Source: Amycolatopsis sp. 195334CR
GTDB lineage: Bacteria; Actinomycetota; Actinomycetes; Mycobacteriales; Pseudonocardiaceae
DNA length: 64,000 bases
Direction of reading: 5' to 3'
Assembly: GCF_017309385.1 (NCBI RefSeq)
Contig: NZ_JAFJMJ010000001.1
Location: 2,914,001-2,978,000, forward strand
In this document: positions 15,877-23,933 of the stretch, piece by piece
Position numbering within the stretch: position 1 is the stretch's first letter
How the letters are laid out: each line of letters starts with the position of its first letter
Position numbers and translations under genes: made by a program
Notes under the pieces: generated by a model
The model's input: the letters and a program-made list of their open reading frames with translations, nothing else
Told to the model about the DNA's origin: nothing
Databases searched by the model: none

Positions 15877-16880
15877 CCTCGGTCTGGCTGCGGTACCTCA
15901 ACGCCGCCGATATCGACTCCCTCGGCGTGACCGGCGCGGACATCGTCGGCGCGGTCGAGGACGTGCTCGTCGACCACGGCCACGACCGCGTGGTCTTCGA
16001 GCCGCGCACGCACCTGGTGCCGGACAACGGCGGCAAGGGCCACTTCAACGTGCTGCGCGGGCACCTGTCCTCGCAGCAGGTCAGCGGGGTCAAGGTGGTC
16101 GGCGACTTCGTCACCAACTTCGAGCGCGGCCTGCCCAGCGAGATGGCGCTGATCCTGCTGCTCGACCCGGACACCGGCATGCCGAAGGCCATCGTGGACG
16201 GCACGATGATCACCGACGCGCGCACCGGCGCGATGACCGCGGTCGGCGCGAAGTACCTGGCGCGCCGGGATTCCCGCGTGCTGGGACACATCGGCGCGCG
16301 GGGTACCGCGTGGTGGAACGTGGTGCTGCTGGACTCGCTGTTCGACTTCGCCGAGATCCGGGTGACCAGCAAGCGGCCGGAGTCGCGGGAGGCGTTCGGG
16401 GCGAAGCTGAGCGAGCACCTCGGCAAGCCGGTGCGGGTGCTCGACAACGCCGCGGACACCCTGGACGGCGCCGACATCATGGTCGAGGCGTCCCGGCTGG
16501 TCGAGCCGGAAGCGCTGGTGCGCAAGGAGTTCCTGCGGCCGGGCAGCTTCCTGGTGCCCTACGGCACGATCAGCGCGCTGGAACTGGACCTGCTCGACGC
16601 GATCGACAAGGTCGTGGTGGACAACTGGCGTGAATCCCGGTCGGGCAACCCGAAGTTCGGCGCGCTGCGGCCGCAGCTCAACGCCGGACTGCTCACCGAG
16701 GACCGGGTGCACGCCGAAATCGGTGAGGTGGTCGCGGGCAAGCGCCCGGGCCGGGAAGGCGACGACGAGCGCATCCTCTTCTGGCATCGTGGACTGTCCA
16801 CAACGGACCTGTCGGTGGCGAACATGATCCTCAAGCGGGCCGAGGCGGCCGACGTCGGCACCATGCTGCCCTACCGATGA
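15873..16880 (+). CDS. Ornithine cyclodeaminase/mu-crystallin family protein
   Basis: A 335-residue NAD(P)-dependent enzyme of the OCD/mu-crystallin family: substrate-side residues in RTHLVPDNGG (near 45) and GVKVVGDFVTNFERGLPS (near 72-90), the LLLDPDTGMPKAIVDGTMIT hinge near 96-115, TGAMTAVGAKYLAR and the Rossmann glycine loop GHIGARGT near 137. Members convert ornithine to proline with loss of ammonia, or reduce or dehydrogenate cyclic imino acids and amino acids; which applies here is not visible. The gene overlaps both neighbours by four bases (GTGA and ATGA), so it is translated together with the YbaK copy and the lyase-like gene. Confidence 0.85.
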   Translation: MTSVWLRYLNAADIDSLGVTGADIVGAVEDVLVDHGHDRVVFEPRTHLVPDNGGKGHFNVLRGHLSSQQVSGVKVVGDFVTNFERGLPSEMALILLLDPDTGMPKAIVDGTMITDARTGAMTAVGAKYLARRDSRVLGHIGARGTAWWNVVLLDSLFDFAEIRVTSKRPESREAFGAKLSEHLGKPVRVLDNAADTLDGADIMVEASRLVEPEALVRKEFLRPGSFLVPYGTISALELDLLDAIDKVVVDNWRESRSGNPKFGALRPQLNAGLLTEDRVHAEIGEVVAGKRPGREGDDERILFWHRGLSTTDLSVANMILKRAEAADVGTMLPYR

Positions 16881-18184
16881 TCACCGCGCCCGAAGACCTC
16901 GACGCCGCCGCGATCGTCGCGGTGGCGGAAGGAAAGCACGTCGAACTGGCGCCGGGGTTGCTGGCCTCGCTGGCGGCGAACCGGGCCGCGGTGCTCGACG
17001 CGCTGACCGCCGCCGCGCGTCCCGTCTACGGCGTGAACACCGGCATGGGGCGCATGGTGGACGTGGTGCTGTCGGCCGAGGAACAGGCCGGGCACCAGCG
17101 CCGCCTGCTGATCGGACGGGCCGTCGGCGGACCGCCGTGGTTGCCGGAACGCGATGTCCGCGCGCTGTTCGCCGTACGCCTGCGCGGAATGCTGCTGCCG
17201 TCCACCGGCGCGAGCGCGGAAGCGGTGGAGTTCCTGGTGGACCGGCTCGGCGACGGGTTCGTCCCGGCCGTACCGCGTGACGGAATCGGCAGCGCGGGCG
17301 AGATCCTGCCGCTGAGCCACGCGTTCCAGACGTTCGTCGGGATCGGACGGATGCTCGACGGCCAGTCCGCCGTGGACGCGCTTGCGGAGCGTGGGGTCCA
17401 GCCGTACCAGCCGGGGCCGAAGGAGGGGCTGACCTTCATCCAGGGCACCCCGATCGCGATCACGCACGCGATTCTCCGTGGCGCGGAAGCAAACCAGGTG
17501 GTGGACCGGTTCGCGGCGGCGGAGTTCCCGGTCAAACCGGGGACCGTGCAGCCGCCGGTCTCGGCGCGGGTGGGCGCCCGCGCCACCGCGCACGCCCGCC
17601 GCGTGCTCGCCGAGTTGGCCGAGGAGGTCGAACGCGCGCTGGTGGTCACCGACTCGCCCGCCTTCCTGGACGGCGAGTTCGTCTCCACCGACGTGTTCCA
17701 CGGCTCGGACCTCGGGCTCCGGATGGACGCGGTGAGCGCGGCGCTCGCGCACCTCGGGGAGATCGGCGTCCAGCGACTGCACCGCCTGCTCGACGAGCGC
17801 TTCAGCGGGCTCAACCCGCAGCTGGCGGTGACCCCGGGACCGCAGACCGGCCTCACCCCGCTGCACAAGCGGGCGGTCGGGGAACTGCACGCACTGCGAC
17901 GGCTCGCCGCCCCCGCGACGCTCGGCTCGATCGACACCTCCAACGGTCAGGAGGACGTGCAAGCGTTTGCCTGTGCGGCCGGGGAGCAGTTGCGCGCGGC
18001 CGTCGAGCGGCTGCTGGTGATCACCGCGTGTGAGCACATCGGACTCGCGCAGGCGGCTTTCCTGCGGGGTGAACCGACCGGGCTGATCGACCCGCTGACC
18101 GAGGACCGGCCGCTCGGGCCGGAACTCGAAGCGCTGGTCAGGAAATGGTCGCCTTGGCGCGACTCGGCAGCTCGTTCCGCGTGA
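16877..18184 (+). CDS. Aromatic/histidine ammonia-lyase family protein with altered MIO motif
   Basis: The fold is that of the HAL/PAL family: YGVNTGMGR (around residues 50-58) with the catalytic Tyr, KEGLTFIQGT near 181, SNGQED near 355. However the tripeptide that must cyclise to the MIO electrophile is Ser-Ala-Gly (residues 139-141, GIGSAGEILPLSH) instead of Ala-Ser-Gly, so the serine that becomes dehydroalanine is absent, and the QDPYS tyrosine is also missing (QPPVSAR). At 435 residues it is shorter than HutH (about 510). A non-MIO lyase, mutase-like or binding role is more likely than histidine deamination. It overlaps the cyclodeaminase (ATGA) and converges on the permease gene with 47 bases overlap. 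Confidence 0.82.
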   Translation: MITAPEDLDAAAIVAVAEGKHVELAPGLLASLAANRAAVLDALTAAARPVYGVNTGMGRMVDVVLSAEEQAGHQRRLLIGRAVGGPPWLPERDVRALFAVRLRGMLLPSTGASAEAVEFLVDRLGDGFVPAVPRDGIGSAGEILPLSHAFQTFVGIGRMLDGQSAVDALAERGVQPYQPGPKEGLTFIQGTPIAITHAILRGAEANQVVDRFAAAEFPVKPGTVQPPVSARVGARATAHARRVLAELAEEVERALVVTDSPAFLDGEFVSTDVFHGSDLGLRMDAVSAALAHLGEIGVQRLHRLLDERFSGLNPQLAVTPGPQTGLTPLHKRAVGELHALRRLAAPATLGSIDTSNGQEDVQAFACAAGEQLRAAVERLLVITACEHIGLAQAAFLRGEPTGLIDPLTEDRPLGPELEALVRKWSPWRDSAARSA

Positions 18185-18872
18185 GCCGGAGCCCGCGCGG
18201 CACGGCGAACCGGGTGATCAGGGAGAACACGGCTTCGCAGACCAGCGCCAGCACGATCACCGCGATCCCGCCGCCGAGGATCTCGCCGTAACCACCGGCG
18301 CCCTGCGCGAACCCGTCGACGATGTAGCGGCCGAGGCCGCCGCCGTCGTTCACGATCGCGCCGATCGCGACGGTGGCCACCAGCTGCAGGAACGCCACGC
18401 GGGCACCGGCGAGCACCACCGGCAGCGCCAGCGGCAGTTCGATGCGCAGCATGATCTGGGTCTCGGTGTAGCCGGTGCCGCGTGCCGCGTCGACCGGGGC
18501 CTGGTCGAGCGTGGTCACGCCGGCGTAGGTGTTGGTGAACAGCGGTGGCAGGGCGAGCGCGACCAGCGCGATCAGCAACGGCCAGAAGGTGGTGTCGACC
18601 TCCCAGCGGCTGGCCAGGAACCAGAACAGGATGATCAGCCCGAAGCTCGGGATGGCCCGGCCGATGTTCACCGCGCTGGAGGCGAGGAAGGCGGCCTTGC
18701 GGTAGTGCGCGAGCCAGAGCGCGAGCGGGATGGTCAGCACCGCGGCGACGGCCAGCGACAGCAGCGAGAAGCCCAGGTGCTCGACGGTCCGGTACGGGAT
18801 GCCCGCCGAATCGGTGAAGCTCCAGCGGCCCGGCTGCCCGAGCCAGGCGGTGAGCTGGTCGAAGACGTTCAT
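18138..18872 (-). CDS. Osmoprotectant-type ABC transporter permease (OpuCB/YehY-like)
   Basis: A 244-residue permease with about six membrane helices and the cytoplasmic EAA loop (VDAARGTGYTETQIMLRIELPLALPVVLAG, here residues about 125-155, given in part). It belongs to the choline/glycine betaine uptake permeases. Its ATG at 18872 overlaps the stop of the other permease (18869-18872), so they are translated as a pair. The 3' end overlaps the lyase-like gene on the opposite strand by 47 bases. No ATPase gene is adjacent. Confidence 0.87.
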   Translation of the reverse strand: MNVFDQLTAWLGQPGRWSFTDSAGIPYRTVEHLGFSLLSLAVAAVLTIPLALWLAHYRKAAFLASSAVNIGRAIPSFGLIILFWFLASRWEVDTTFWPLLIALVALALPPLFTNTYAGVTTLDQAPVDAARGTGYTETQIMLRIELPLALPVVLAGARVAFLQLVATVAIGAIVNDGGGLGRYIVDGFAQGAGGYGEILGGGIAVIVLALVCEAVFSLITRFAVPRGLRLTRNELPSRAKATIS

Positions 18873-19552
18873 GCGCGGGCCTTCCGCGTCCAGGGCGCGA
18901 GTGCGCGTTCGCTCAGCCACAGCAGCAGGTCGACCAGCACGGCGAGCACGATGGACAGGCCGATGCCGACGATGATCGCGGTCGGGTTCGGCGTGGTGGT
19001 CTGGATGCCCTGGCGGATGAAGAAGCCGAGGCCGCCCATGCCGAGCATGGAGGTGACGGTGACCAGGCCGATGGTGGTCACCGCGGCCACCCGGAGCCCG
19101 GCGATGACCACCGGCAGCGCCAGCGGGAGCTCCACCTTGAACAACAGGTTCGCCCGGGTGAAGCCCATGCCGATGGCGGCTTCGCGGACTTCGGTCGGCA
19201 CCTGCTGCACGCCGGTGACGATGTTCCGGACCAGGATGAGCAGGGTGTAGGTGGCCAGCGGGATCACCGCGGTGGTGAACGACAGCCCGGTGAACGGCAC
19301 GAGCAGCGCGAAGGCGCCGAGGCTCGGGATGACGTACAGCGCGCCGGCCGTGCTCAGCGCGACCGGGTAGAACCAGCGCCAGCGCAGGGACAGCACGGCC
19401 AGGCCGATGGAGAGCACCAGCCCGATGCCGAGCGCGGTGGCGGTCAGCGAGAGGTGCTCGGTGAAGCGCGTGACGATGTTGTCCGCGTTGCGCTCGACCC
19501 AGCGCCATTCGAACAGGGGCCGATCGCTTTGAGTAGCGAAGGGGGCTCGCAC
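18869..19552 (-). CDS. Osmoprotectant-type ABC transporter permease (second subunit)
   Basis: A 227-residue permease paralogous to the preceding one, with the EAA loop VREAAIGMGFTRANLLFKVE near residues 122-141 and about six helices. Together the two form the membrane channel of a glycine betaine/proline/choline importer. GTG 19552 lies 130 bases from the divergent substrate-binding lipoprotein, which completes the uptake system except for the nucleotide-binding subunit. Confidence 0.87.
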   Translation of the reverse strand: MRAPFATQSDRPLFEWRWVERNADNIVTRFTEHLSLTATALGIGLVLSIGLAVLSLRWRWFYPVALSTAGALYVIPSLGAFALLVPFTGLSFTTAVIPLATYTLLILVRNIVTGVQQVPTEVREAAIGMGFTRANLLFKVELPLALPVVIAGLRVAAVTTIGLVTVTSMLGMGGLGFFIRQGIQTTTPNPTAIIVGIGLSIVLAVLVDLLLWLSERALAPWTRKARA

Positions 19553-19682
19553 CGCGTGAGCCTACCCCGGATGGACCTGGTGCTCCCGCGATTTGGGAAG
19601 CGGTCTCGGTCGTATCTCGGAATGTGGATGGATGTCGTGGCTCTTGGTTAGCGTTGCCACTCCCGGACGAAAGAGACTTCTC

Positions 19683-20591
19683 ATGCGCAGGACATTCCGA
19701 CTGGCCGCCGTACTGGCCGCCGCGACGCTCGGCCTGACCGCCTGCGGCGGCGGGGACACCGGCAGCACCGCCGAGAGCAAGGGCGGCGCACCGATCGTGC
19801 TCGCGTCCTTCAACTTCACCGACAGCACCATTCTCGCCGAGCTGTACGGCAACGCGCTGGAGGCGAAGGGCTACCCGGTCGAACGCAAGCTGAACCTCGG
19901 CTCGCGCGAGCTGATCTACCCGTCGCTGCAGAAGGGCGAGCTGCACTTCCTCCCCGAGTACCAGGGCGCGGCGATCGTGAACGGGTTCAACGAGACCGCG
20001 CCGAAGGACGCCGCCGCCGAGCACGCGAAGCTGACCGAGCTGTTCGCGCCGTCGAACATCGGGCTGCTGAACTACGCGCCCGCGGAGAACAAGAACACCT
20101 ACCTGGTGAAGGCGGACCTGGCGCAGTCGCAGGGGCTGGCGAAGATCAGCGACCTGAAGAAGCTGCCGAACGTGGTCGTCGCCGGTGGGCCGGAGTGCGA
20201 GAAGCGGTCGACCTGCTTCGCCGGCATCCGCGACACGTACGGGGTCAACGCCACCTTCCAGGCGGTGCAGGAGGCCGGGCCGCGGGTGGAGCAGCTGCGC
20301 TCGGGCGCGGTCACGGTGATCCCGGTCGACTCGGTGAACCCGCTGGTGGTGGACCCGGCGTTCAAGGCGCTGGAGGACGACCTGTCGATCGTGCCCACCG
20401 AGAACGTGGTGCCCGCGGTGGCGAAGAAGGTGCTCGACGAGCGCGGCCCGGACTTCGCCGCGGTGGTCAACGCGGTGAGCGCGAAGTTGACCACCGACGA
20501 GCTGCGGGGCCTGAACAAGCTCGTCGACTCCGACGGTGAACTGCCCGCCGACGTGGCCAAGGAATGGCTGACCAACCAGGGGTTGATCTAG
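19683..20591 (+). CDS. Glycine betaine/osmoprotectant ABC transporter substrate-binding lipoprotein
   Basis: The 302-residue protein has a lipoprotein signal with lipobox LTAC (Cys21) and the OpuAC-like fold: FNFTDSTILAELYGNALEAKGYPVERK near residue 42 (shown in part), LGSRELIYPSLQKGELHFLPEYQG near 78. The set of aromatic residues that cage quaternary ammonium groups cannot be confirmed from sequence alone. It diverges from the two permease genes, and the shared 130-base gap must contain both promoters. Import of betaine, proline betaine or choline is inferred. Confidence 0.86.
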   Translation: MRRTFRLAAVLAAATLGLTACGGGDTGSTAESKGGAPIVLASFNFTDSTILAELYGNALEAKGYPVERKLNLGSRELIYPSLQKGELHFLPEYQGAAIVNGFNETAPKDAAAEHAKLTELFAPSNIGLLNYAPAENKNTYLVKADLAQSQGLAKISDLKKLPNVVVAGGPECEKRSTCFAGIRDTYGVNATFQAVQEAGPRVEQLRSGAVTVIPVDSVNPLVVDPAFKALEDDLSIVPTENVVPAVAKKVLDERGPDFAAVVNAVSAKLTTDELRGLNKLVDSDGELPADVAKEWLTNQGLI

Positions 20592-20643
20592 TCGCTGTGG
20601 GAGGGTGGTGACCTGCCGGAACCCGTTTTCAGAAGGAGTCTTC

Positions 20644-21075
20644 ATGGGCAAGGTCACCGCCACCGCGGAGCGCAAGATCGACGCGCCGGTGGAGAAGGTG
20701 CGCGAGCTGGTCGCCGACTACACCGCGCGGCCGACCATCCTCACCGAGCAGTACCGCGACTACGAGGTCGTCGAGGGCGGCACCGGGGCGGGCACCGTGG
20801 CCAAGTGGAAGCTGCAGGCGACCTCGAAGCGCGTGCGCGACGTCGCGGCCACCGTGTCCGAGCCCACCCCCGGCACCCTGGTCGAGACGGACGCCAACTC
20901 CACCATGGTGACCACCTGGACCGTGCGCGAGGTCGGCGAGGGCAGCCTGGTCCGGATCGAGACCAGCTGGACCGGCGCGGGCGGCATCGGCGGCTTCTTC
21001 GAGAAGACCTTCGCGCCCGGCGGGCTCAAGCGCATCTACGACGGCGTGCTGCAGAACCTCGAGAAAGCGGTCTGA
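20644..21075 (+). CDS. SRPBCC-fold (polyketide cyclase-like) protein
   Basis: A 143-residue START/Bet v1-type protein with the family opening (VTATAERKIDAPVEKVRELV), a middle of alternating beta strands (TMVTTWTVREVGEGSLVRIE) and a long C-terminal helix (GLKRIYDGVLQNLEKAV). Such proteins bind hydrophobic ligands in a cavity; no ligand can be assigned. AGAAGGAG stands at 20630-20637 before ATG 20644. It lies between the transporter lipoprotein and an oxidoreductase, all on the plus strand. Confidence 0.78.
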   Translation: MGKVTATAERKIDAPVEKVRELVADYTARPTILTEQYRDYEVVEGGTGAGTVAKWKLQATSKRVRDVAATVSEPTPGTLVETDANSTMVTTWTVREVGEGSLVRIETSWTGAGGIGGFFEKTFAPGGLKRIYDGVLQNLEKAV

Positions 21076-21150
21076 GCCACAGACCGGAATGCCCCGCCTA
21101 CTGAGCCCGTTCTGCCCAGAGGCACGTCCTCGACGAACAGGAGTTCCGCG

Positions 21151-22161
21151 GTGACCGCACCGACCGAGGCGACCGAGATCCGGCTCGCCGCCCGCCCGCA
21201 CGGCCGTCCGACCCCGTCGGACTTCTCCATTGTGGACACCGAGGTCCCGTCGCCGGGGCCCGGGCAGATCCTGGTGCGCAACGAGTTCATCAGCGTGGAC
21301 CCGTACATGCGTGGCCGGATGTCCGAGGCGAAGTCCTACGCCGAGCCGTACGAGCTGGGCAAGGTGATGCACGGCGGCGCCGCCGGCGAGGTGGTCGAGT
21401 CCACTGTGGACGACTTCAAGCCGGGCGACAAGGTGGTGCACCAGCTCGGCTGGCGCAGCCACGCCGTGCTGGACGCGAAGCACGCGGTGAAGGTCGACGC
21501 GAACCTGGCGCCGTTGAGCAGCTACCTCGGCGTGCTCGGCATGACCGGGCTCACCGCCTGGGTCGGCCTGCACGAGATCGCGCACTTCACCCCGGCGGAC
21601 ACCGTGTTCATCTCGGGCGCGGCCGGTGCGGTCGGCTCGGTGGCCGGTCAGCTGGCGAAGCTCAAGGGCGCGAAGCGGGTGATCGGCAGCGCCGGTTCCG
21701 CGGAGAAGGTCCGCTGGCTGACCGAGGAACTCGGCTTCGACGCGGCGTTCAACTACAAGGACGGGCCGGTCGCGGCGCAGCTGGCCGAGGCCGCGCCGGA
21801 CGGGATCGACCTGTACTTCGACAACGTCGGCGGGGAACACCTCGAAGCGGCGATCGAGTCGTCGAACCTGCACGCGCGCTTCGCGGTGTGCGGCATGATC
21901 TCGACCTACAACGACACCGAGGCCGCGCCCGGGCCCCGGAACCTGATGAAGATCGTCGGGAAGCGGTTGAACATCCAGGGTTTCCTGGTCTTCGACCACA
22001 ACGCCAAGCAGCCGGAGTTCGTCGCCGAGGTGGCGCCGCTGGTGGCCGGCGGGCAGCTGAAGTACTCCGAAACCGTGGTGGACGGTATCCGCAACGCGCC
22101 GCAGGCCTTCATCGATCTGCTGGGCGGCGCCAACACCGGGAAGATGCTGGTCCGTGTCTGA
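21151..22161 (+). CDS. NADP-dependent medium-chain oxidoreductase (CurA/prostaglandin reductase type)
   Basis: The 336-residue protein belongs to the zinc-free MDR group that reduces alkenal/one double bonds: N-terminal RPHGRPTPSDFSIVDTEVP, substrate-side SVDPYMRGRM near 50-59, Rossmann AAGAVGSVAGQLAKLKGAKR near 157-177 and the YFDNVGGEHLEAAI motif near 228 typical of CurA and PTGR enzymes. It acts in the cytosol with NADPH. GTG 21151 follows a GGAG site. Its 3' end overlaps the small glutaredoxin-like gene by 8 bases. Confidence 0.86.
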   Translation: MTAPTEATEIRLAARPHGRPTPSDFSIVDTEVPSPGPGQILVRNEFISVDPYMRGRMSEAKSYAEPYELGKVMHGGAAGEVVESTVDDFKPGDKVVHQLGWRSHAVLDAKHAVKVDANLAPLSSYLGVLGMTGLTAWVGLHEIAHFTPADTVFISGAAGAVGSVAGQLAKLKGAKRVIGSAGSAEKVRWLTEELGFDAAFNYKDGPVAAQLAEAAPDGIDLYFDNVGGEHLEAAIESSNLHARFAVCGMISTYNDTEAAPGPRNLMKIVGKRLNIQGFLVFDHNAKQPEFVAEVAPLVAGGQLKYSETVVDGIRNAPQAFIDLLGGANTGKMLVRV

Positions 22162-22393
22162 ACCGATCGTCTACGGGGCCGGTTGGTGCCCCGATGTGCG
22201 CCGCAGCCGGGCGTTCCTCGACCGCGAGGGCGTCGCCTACCGGTACGTCGACGTGGAAGCCGATGCCGAAGCGGAAGCCGCCGTCCGCGCGCTGCAGGAC
22301 GGTGCCCGCCGCATTCCCACCATCGTCTTCGACGACGGCACCTTCCTGGTCGAACCCACGGACGAGGCCCTCTCCGCCCACCTGAGCCGGTAA
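22154..22393 (+). CDS. Monothiol glutaredoxin-like (mycoredoxin-type) protein
   Basis: A 79-residue thioredoxin-fold protein: VYGAGWCPDVRRSRAFLDRE at 6-25, YRYVDVEAD, and the cis-Pro region RIPTIVFDDG near 53-62. The active site reads Cys-Pro-Asp-Val, so only the N-terminal cysteine of the CxxC pair is present. Mycoredoxins in mshA-bearing actinobacteria normally have CxxC and reduce mycothiol mixed disulfides; a monothiol form could still do this. It overlaps the oxidoreductase gene, suggesting coupled expression, and converges with purU. Confidence 0.78.
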   Translation: MSEPIVYGAGWCPDVRRSRAFLDREGVAYRYVDVEADAEAEAAVRALQDGARRIPTIVFDDGTFLVEPTDEALSAHLSR

Positions 22394-22412
22394 CGCCGGG
22401 ACCGCGCCGCCG

Positions 22413-23279
22413 TCAGAAGACGACGGTGCGGTTCCCGTGCACCAGCACGCGGTTCTCCAGGTGCCACCGCAGGCCCTTGGCCAGGGTGAACTTCTCGATG
22501 TCGCGGCCCTTCCGCACCATGTCGACCACCGAATCGCCGTGGCCGACGCGGATCACGTCCTGCTCGATGATGGGCCCGGCGTCGAGGTCCGCGGTGACGT
22601 AGTGGCAGGTCGCGCCCACCAGCTTCACGCCCCGCGTGTGCGCCTGGTGGTACGGCCGCGCGCCGATGAACGACGGCAGGAAGCTGTGGTGGATGTTCAG
22701 CGCCCGCCCGGCCCACGCTTCGCACAGTTCCGCGGGCAGGATCTGCATGAAGCGCGCCAGCACGACCGCGTGCGGGTCGTGCGAATCGACCAGCTCCCGG
22801 ACCTTGGCGAACGCCTCGGCCTTGCCGTCGGCCGGGAACGGCACGTGGTGGAACGGGATGCCGTGCGCCCTGGTGATGTCGCCGAGCGACTCGTGGTTGC
22901 CGATCACCGCGCTGACGTCGACGTCCAGCTCGCCGGAGGCGACCCGCCCGAGCAGGTCGTACAGGCAGTGCCCCTCCTTCGAGACGAGGATCACCACGCG
23001 CCGCCGCTCGGCGGAGTCGGCCACCGCCCAGTCCGTGTCGCTGCCCAGCGAGCGCGCCACCCCGGCGAACCGGGCGCGCAGCTCGTCGACGTCGAACGGG
23101 AGCGAGTCGGCCCGCACCTCCTGCCGGGTGAAGAACCAGCCGGTCTCCGGATCGGTGTGGTAGGCGGCCTCGACGATCCAGCCGCCCGCCTCGGCCAGGA
23201 AGGAGGCGATGCGCGCGACGATCCCGGTCCGGTCGGGACAGCCGAAGGTGATCACATATCTGCGTTCTGACGGTGGCAC
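22413..23279 (-). CDS. purU: Formyltetrahydrofolate deformylase
   Basis: PurU hydrolyses 10-formyl-THF to formate and THF. The 288 residues give an N-terminal ACT domain (about 8-85, FGCPDRTGIVARIASFLAEAG region) and a C-terminal formyltransferase-fold domain with NIHHSFLPSFIGARPYHQA near 196-214 and DAGPIIEQDV near 239, carrying the catalytic Asn, His and Asp. Length matches the family. The GTG start at 23279 lies within the end of the DedA gene (28-base overlap), so the two are probably co-transcribed. Confidence 0.92.
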   Translation of the reverse strand: MPPSERRYVITFGCPDRTGIVARIASFLAEAGGWIVEAAYHTDPETGWFFTRQEVRADSLPFDVDELRARFAGVARSLGSDTDWAVADSAERRRVVILVSKEGHCLYDLLGRVASGELDVDVSAVIGNHESLGDITRAHGIPFHHVPFPADGKAEAFAKVRELVDSHDPHAVVLARFMQILPAELCEAWAGRALNIHHSFLPSFIGARPYHQAHTRGVKLVGATCHYVTADLDAGPIIEQDVIRVGHGDSVVDMVRKGRDIEKFTLAKGLRWHLENRVLVHGNRTVVF

Positions 23280-23881
23280 GGTTGCCCATCCTTCCCCGTG
23301 CGCCCCGGCACGGCGCGGCGGGCCACCTCCAGCGCGGCCACCACGGCGAGCCCGATGCCGAACGCCAGCGCGAGCCCCTTCACCGGCTCGTCACCGAACT
23401 GGGCACCGCCGAGCAGGCCGAGCACCACGCTGTACACCGCCCACAGCGAGGCGCCGAGCGCGTCGAGCGCGATGAACCGGCGCAGCGGGTAGCGCATGCT
23501 CCCGGTGGCCAGCCCCGTCGCGACCCGGCCGCCGGGCAGGTAACGCGCGGCGACGATCAGCAGCGCGCCGCGTTCGGCCACCTTCCGCTGCGCCCAGGCG
23601 TAGCGCCGGGCACCCTTCTCGCCGCGTTGCAGCCGCGCCACCACGGACGGGCCCGCGGTGCGCCCGATCGCGTGGCTGAGCAGGTCGCCGCCGAAGGCCC
23701 CGGAGGCGGCGACCGCGGCCAGCAGCGCGAGCATCCCGAAGTCGACGCCGACCAGCACGGCCAGGCCGACCACGGCGGTCTCGCTCGGCATGAACGGCAG
23801 CAGGGCGTCCAGTGCGGACACCGCGAACACCAGCAGCCACAACCACGGCGAACCGAGCGCGGCCTGCAGGAATTCGAGCAC
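23252..23881 (-). CDS. DedA/SNARE-associated family membrane protein
   Basis: The 209-residue protein has the DedA pattern: five or so helices, the acidic membrane-entry segment (LLPFMPSETAVVGLAVL near 28-44), the GDLLSHAIGR segment near 65 and the RYLPGGRVATGLATGSMRY segment near 112-130 with the essential Arg and Gly residues. DedA proteins are implicated in undecaprenyl-phosphate or phospholipid flipping and proton-dependent envelope homeostasis. GTG 23881 is the likely start. It is upstream of and overlaps purU. Confidence 0.85.
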   Translation of the reverse strand: MLEFLQAALGSPWLWLLVFAVSALDALLPFMPSETAVVGLAVLVGVDFGMLALLAAVAASGAFGGDLLSHAIGRTAGPSVVARLQRGEKGARRYAWAQRKVAERGALLIVAARYLPGGRVATGLATGSMRYPLRRFIALDALGASLWAVYSVVLGLLGGAQFGDEPVKGLALAFGIGLAVVAALEVARRAVPGRTGKDGQPCHRQNADM

Positions 23882-23933
23882 GAACTCATCGTCGGCAACC
23901 GCGGTGACGGCCCGGGATGATCGGGATGAACAC

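Noticed and set aside
16877..18184. Annotating the lyase-family gene as histidine ammonia-lyase (hutH)
   Set aside because: The MIO tripeptide is not Ala-Ser-Gly and the family tyrosine is lost, so histidase activity should not be assumed.
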